Source: Pseudomonadota bacterium (lineage in GTDB: Bacteria > Pseudomonadota > Gammaproteobacteria > Pseudomonadales > Azotimanducaceae). From it: DNA of 9,465 nt. Shown here piece by piece: positions 6,965 to 9,465 of this stretch. Location: positions 1-9,465 of the forward strand of contig JAQBYL010000144.1 in NCBI GenBank assembly GCA_027622495.1, in the 5' to 3' direction. Within the stretch, counting starts at the first letter, position 1; every line of letters begins with the position of its first letter. Under the pieces are notes generated by a model. The model made no database searches, was not told where the DNA came from, and saw nothing but the letters and a program-made list of their open reading frames with translations. The position numbers were made by a program, and so were the translations under genes.

Positions 6965-8112
6965 GAGCCGCGTTCGCTCGCAACACGTGCCACCTCGCGG
7001 TATGAACGCAGCATGGTTTTAACGCGCTGCAGTCGCCACTGTGCTGAATGTTCGGAGATCTCGCCGCGTCTCAATGAGAGTCCCCCTCGGGCTTTTGCCA
7101 GGGTCTGCTGCAGTTCGTCGATCTGATCGACGCTGGTTTCTGAGGCGAGTTGATCTTCGAGATCGCGCACGCGGGCCAGGCGTCTGCTCAGATCCCGACC
7201 CGCGTCGAGGGCTGCGATGTTGTCTGCCAGGTAAACCTCGCGGGTCAACCAGGCCGCGACACTCAGCCAGTCTTCGGTGCTGACGCGCTCGGTTGCGTAG
7301 ACGAGGTTACGGAAAGCGATCATTGAATCGTCGGAACTACCAGTTCGAATCTGCCCGAGCATCCGCTGCATCTGCGCTGGATCAATCGCTGCCGGCAGGT
7401 TTTCGACGTGAGAAACTTCGATCAGCGCCTGGTATTCGTTGGTTGGAAACGCAACGTTAATGCGATCCAGCGGTTCGATGCGATCATGCTGCGGATACAA
7501 ACCTCGATGAGCATCGATTGCATCGATCAGTTCGTTTGACGTCGGCCGCCGCAACGCCACCTTTCGATAGAATATGCGCCCGTTGCGCTCGACGATGTAG
7601 ACCGCGTGCAGGGCGAGCTCTTTTGTGTCTGGATTCTGGACCCGGAAGGCATTCACCACTTTCTGCTCCGGATCGCTGCCCAGATCGAAACTCAGCCCCA
7701 GTCGTTTGATCAGGTCCAGGGATTCGTGTGGCTGATCAACAGACACCGCGACAATGGAAGCTCCACGCTGTTCGAACCGGCTGATCTGACTCTGCAACTC
7801 GCCGAGCTGCACATTGCAGGCCGGTCACCAGTGACCGCGATAGAAGATGAGGACCGTCGGACCGGCTTGATATTTTTCAACCATCGAAACGGTTCCACCA
7901 CCGGCGCGGGGCAGAGAGAACTCTGGTGCAAGATCGCCGATTTTGAGCGCATCGGGTGCACTGCGGCTGAACCCGTAAGCGTTGGTTCGAATGTCCACCG
8001 GTGCAGGTGCGCGCGAGGCTGGCTTGTAGGCAGGATAGGGTGCATCCGCCGCCATTGCATTGATCTGCAGGAAGGCGGCGAGCAGGCAGAGGAAAAGCCT
8101 GGTGAATCTCAT
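6961..8112 (-). CDS. Secreted AhpC/TSA-type redoxin, probable selenoprotein (UxxC), with helical C-terminal extension
   Basis: A 383-residue protein read through one in-frame UGA at codon 96. Residues 1-21 are a signal peptide (MRFTRLFLCLLAAFLQINAMA, cleavage after AMA), so the redox domain should act in the periplasm. Residues about 54-180 are an AhpC/TSA thioredoxin-fold domain: KIGDLAPEFSLP, VLIFYRGHW, then UGA-Pro-Ala-Cys, NVQLGELQ, IVAVSVDQP, LGLSFDLGSDPEQKV, VYIVERNGRIFY. Cys homologues have FYRGHWCPxC, so UGA replaces the first, nucleophilic cysteine. A hairpin fitting a bacterial SECIS follows. The expected role is peroxide or disulfide reduction by a Sec-Cys pair. Residues about 190-383 are charged and helix-rich, with a likely coiled coil near RRLARVRDLEDQLASE, and match no family I recognise. 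The proline usual before the strand containing VYIV is absent (LALHAVYIV). The ATG at 8112 is preferred over a TTG at 8124. The gene follows the methyltransferase by 42 bases. A sequencing error at the UGA is the main alternative. Confidence 0.85.
7793..7811 (-). promoter_or_regulatory. Candidate bacterial SECIS element
   Basis: On the minus-strand mRNA, UGCAGCUC (+14 to +21 after the UGA) pairs with GAGUUGCA (+25 to +32). The stem is an uninterrupted 8 bp (one G-U) with loop GGC at +22 to +24. Known bacterial SECIS elements are hairpins inside the coding region with a short apical loop carrying a G in its first two positions, roughly 16-37 nt after the UGA; this element meets each criterion. 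An alternative fold pairs CUGCAA (+6 to +11) with UUGCAG (+28 to +33) and keeps the same CUC/GAG inner stem and GGC loop. It would be bound by SelB to recruit Sec-tRNA. Confidence 0.78.
7825..7827 (-). other. In-frame UGA, probable selenocysteine codon (Sec96)
   Basis: The codon lies in the context Phe-Tyr-Arg-Gly-His-Trp-UGA-Pro-Ala-Cys, the position of the first Cys of the redoxin CxxC. The frame is open for 95 codons before it (from ATG 8112) and 287 codons after it, and family-like sequence continues immediately on both sides. No other in-frame stop interrupts the gene. Confidence 0.82.
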
Positions 8113-8154
8113 GTTGATCTTCAAGTTGCTTAAAACTGTGGTGTTAGACGCGAC

Positions 8155-8799
8155 TCACGCTGAGAGTTCCTCATCCGTTGTCACACCAGTCACCAGCCAC
8201 AGGGGATCACCGCGTTCTGGTGAACGATCAAAAAACTCAACTTTCTCGAAACCTGCACTTTGCAGATAGTGCGCCACCAGATTGATGCGTTCCCGCGGTG
8301 GCATCTGCGTAAAGGCGGCAATCGCCTTGGTCGGGAACAGTCTGTGCGACATGGCAATGCAGATCTGACCACCCGGTTTGAGCTTTGCGCAGATGCTCTT
8401 CATGACTTCCACAGGCTGCGTCAGATACTGGATCGAGACGGCGATCAGCGCGCGATCGAAGGTCTGATCCGGGTAGGGCAGAGCGGGTGTTTCATTCAGG
8501 TTGTGCACACACCAGTCATCCAGGCGCGGGTTTGCTGCGAGTTCATCGGCATTCATGCCGAGCCCCGCGACCCTGCCCGGTGTCAACTGCTCCGGCAGAT
8601 GAGATATCCACGAAGACATCAGATCGAGTACATCAGCGCCGGGCGGAATGAACTTTGTGTAAAACGCAGTCAGCGCATCGATGGTGCTCTGATCGATGTG
8701 CGCCACCAGCCGCGGGCTTGCATAAAACGCTTCGTCCGCACTTTCATCCTGGCGACGGAACCATGCTTGTGGCAAATCCTGTGAATCGGGGTCTGACAT
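8155..8799 (-). CDS. Class I SAM-dependent methyltransferase
   Basis: A 214-residue soluble protein with the Rossmann-fold methyltransferase pattern. VLDLMSSW (57-64) stands at motif I, although the usual glycine-rich GxGxG is replaced by DLMSSW. GLGMN (80-84) is at the end of the second strand, where the ribose-binding acid normally sits. HNLNETPALPYPDQTFD (99-115) contains the motif II/III acid and leads to the fourth strand, and KLKPGGQICIAMS (139-151) is motif post-III. The opening AWFRRQDESADEAFYASPRLVAHID is a conserved start of an uncharacterised methyltransferase group that I recognise but for which I know no substrate. It lies between the Spy-like gene (68-nt gap) and the redoxin gene (42-nt gap) on the same strand, suggesting one transcript. 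The altered motif I leaves it open whether it is catalytically typical. Confidence 0.85.
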   Translation of the reverse strand: MSDPDSQDLPQAWFRRQDESADEAFYASPRLVAHIDQSTIDALTAFYTKFIPPGADVLDLMSSWISHLPEQLTPGRVAGLGMNADELAANPRLDDWCVHNLNETPALPYPDQTFDRALIAVSIQYLTQPVEVMKSICAKLKPGGQICIAMSHRLFPTKAIAAFTQMPPRERINLVAHYLQSAGFEKVEFFDRSPERGDPLWLVTGVTTDEELSA

Positions 8800-8820
8800 C
8801 GGCCAAGCCTAGCAGGTTGT

Positions 8821-8844
8821 CGGGTCGAGGTTGCCCCCGACCCG
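8821..8844 (-). promoter_or_regulatory. 10-bp hairpin with GCAA (GNRA) tetraloop between Spy-like and methyltransferase genes
   Basis: On the minus-strand RNA, CGGGUCGGGG pairs with CCUCGACCCG (one G-U) around the tetraloop GCAA. The plus strand has an A-C mismatch at the G-U position, so the structure is better as minus-strand RNA, the direction of the flanking genes. It sits about 21 bases upstream of the methyltransferase ATG, after the Spy-like stop. No U run follows. It could stabilise the upstream message, attenuate transcription or limit downstream translation; which of these is not shown. Confidence 0.5.
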
Positions 8845-8859
8845 TCGTTACAGCACAGC

Positions 8860-8877
8860 CGTCCTCCTTACAGGACG
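8860..8877 (-). repeat. Small hairpin over the Spy-like stop codon
   Basis: CGTCCT and AGGACG form a 6-bp inverted repeat with a 6-base loop containing the TAA stop of the Spy-like gene (8868-8870). Together with the larger hairpin at 8821-8844 it makes a structured intergenic segment. It may be incidental. Confidence 0.3.
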
Positions 8878-9314
8878 ATGGTGCGATTGCTGATCAGATA
8901 AGCAAAGTCCTGACGTTGCTTTTCATCCAGCAGATCGCGGATTTCGAACACGGTCCGCGCCGTGAGCATGGTTAATCGCTGCGTCGCCGCGATCCGGGGA
9001 TCGAGGGCTTTGGCAAGATCATCCATGCTCAGATCGCTTTTCTCGATGAGTTCGGCGATCGACGTGACGGTTTTCGATTCGTCCAGCCGGGCCTGTTCAC
9101 GTTCGGTTTTGAGCCGGTCCAGCAGAATCGCCACGCGTCTCATCTGATCTTCGGACAGATCGAGATGATAGGCCAGGTAGCGGAGTGGGCGACGGACGCC
9201 CAGACTGCTGCGGCCGTGCTGGCGGGATTCGTAGAACGAGGACTGGGTTTTTGATTGGCTGTTGCCGTGCGCGTATGCGTGACGGCGGGTCCAGCCCATA
9301 CAGTGGTGGAACAT
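8868..9314 (-). CDS. Spy/CpxP-like (LTxxQ-type) small helical protein
   Basis: A 148-residue helical protein related to the Spy/CpxP/heavy-metal-sensor group, whose characterised members are periplasmic chaperones or stress sensors. After a His/Ser/Arg-rich N-terminal stretch (MFHHCMGWTRRHAYAHGN and on) comes GVRRPLRYLAYHLDLSEDQMRRV (about 39-61), containing the LDLSEDQ version of the LTxxQ motif. Charged amphipathic helices follow, and a second motif-like segment, LLDEKQRQDFAYLI, lies near the C-terminus. I see no signal peptide, unlike true Spy and CpxP, so it may be cytoplasmic or a distinct subfamily. The start at 9314 is set by AGGAGG at 9319-9324; the frame is open to 9452 but that extension is Pro/Thr-rich and not family-like. 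It appears to be the first gene of the cluster with the methyltransferase and the selenoprotein. Confidence 0.78.
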   Translation of the reverse strand: MFHHCMGWTRRHAYAHGNSQSKTQSSFYESRQHGRSSLGVRRPLRYLAYHLDLSEDQMRRVAILLDRLKTEREQARLDESKTVTSIAELIEKSDLSMDDLAKALDPRIAATQRLTMLTARTVFEIRDLLDEKQRQDFAYLISNRTIVL

Positions 9315-9318
9315 CGTG

Positions 9319-9324
9319 CCTCCT
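9319..9324 (-). promoter_or_regulatory. Shine-Dalgarno of the Spy-like gene
   Basis: AGGAGG on the minus strand, four bases before the ATG at 9314, is the perfect consensus and decides that start over in-frame ATGs further upstream (9398, 9452). The remaining 9325-9465 would hold the promoter of the cluster; it contains GC-rich palindromes at 9379-9388 and 9405-9414 but no promoter I can support. Confidence 0.75.
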
Positions 9325-9465
9325 ATGTCTTCTCTGGGTTGCAGAGTGACGGTTGGGGTTATGGTCGCCGGGGTTTGTCCGCCGGCGGGTTTTGGCATCG
9401 GCTGATCGCGCGATGCGTTTGGGGACGGTAGCAGAAAGGGATGGAATCGCAAAGGGGGGGTGTCT

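Noticed and set aside
7825..8124. Independent 99-codon protein ending at the UGA, followed by a separate 283-codon gene starting at GTG 7812
   Set aside because: The two parts are in the same frame, the break falls exactly at the active-site Cys position, the downstream part begins mid-domain without a ribosome binding site, and a SECIS-like hairpin follows the UGA.
7606..8133. 175-codon plus-strand ORF opposite the redoxin gene
   Set aside because: It is antisense to the redoxin and signal peptide; the protein sequence is not family-like and it has no good ribosome binding site.
9379..9414. GC-rich palindromes CCGCCGGCGG and ATCGCGCGAT upstream of the Spy-like gene as operators
   Set aside because: Short self-complementary GC words are frequent by chance in a GC-rich genome, and neither has a flanking promoter I can support.
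9315..9452. N-terminal extension of the Spy-like protein to 9452
   Set aside because: The extension is Pro/Thr-rich with no signal peptide, and AGGAGG directly before 9314 marks the start.

Overview
The window is about 9.5 kb of fairly GC-rich (roughly 57-60 % by eye), gene-dense bacterial chromosome with short intergenic gaps. The gene set is a C-terminal acyl-CoA dehydrogenase fragment, a GPH-type sugar transporter, a Nu-class glutathione S-transferase, an SDR, a PhyH-type dioxygenase, a PHBH-fold flavoprotein, a stand-alone 5'-3' exonuclease, and a Spy-like protein / methyltransferase / redoxin cluster. This fits a heterotrophic proteobacterium, most likely a gammaproteobacterium, but taxonomy is inferred only from gene style. 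I see no tRNA, rRNA, CRISPR array, transposase or phage gene, and no gene-free stretch longer than 300 bases.

Layout, left to right. 2-361 (+): 3' end of an acyl-CoA dehydrogenase gene. 459-1924 (-): a GPH/MelB-type MFS transporter split by a frameshift at a T6 run. 2003-2746 (+): Nu-class GST. 2768-3520 (-): SDR dehydrogenase. 3642-4574 (+): phytanoyl-CoA dioxygenase-like Fe(II)/2-oxoglutarate oxygenase. 4589-5926 (-): FAD monooxygenase/epoxidase-like enzyme. 6016-6885 (+): 5'-3' exonuclease. 6888-6964: four copies of an 18-bp tandem repeat at a convergent junction. 9314 down to 6961 (-): a probable three-gene operon of Spy-like protein, SAM methyltransferase and a secreted redoxin. Up to about 6.9 kb the genes alternate strand one by one, and each convergent junction holds an inverted repeat.

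The main discovery is the redoxin gene at 6961-8112 (-). Two open frames of 95 and 287 codons lie in the same frame and are separated by a single UGA, exactly where the first cysteine of the thioredoxin-fold CxxC is expected (FYRGHW-UGA-PAC). Immediately downstream is an 8-bp hairpin with a GGC loop, 21 nt after the UGA, matching the bacterial SECIS pattern. The gene is best read as a selenoprotein with a UxxC redox centre, an N-terminal signal peptide, and an unusual helical C-terminal extension of about 190 residues. The SelA/SelB/SelC/SelD machinery it would need is not in this window.

How the genes work together is mostly inference. The redoxin, methyltransferase and Spy-like genes are close and co-directional and could form an envelope or redox stress unit. 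The acyl-CoA dehydrogenase, SDR, PhyH oxygenase, flavoprotein and GST are individually oxidative or detoxifying enzymes, but their alternating strands argue against one operon.
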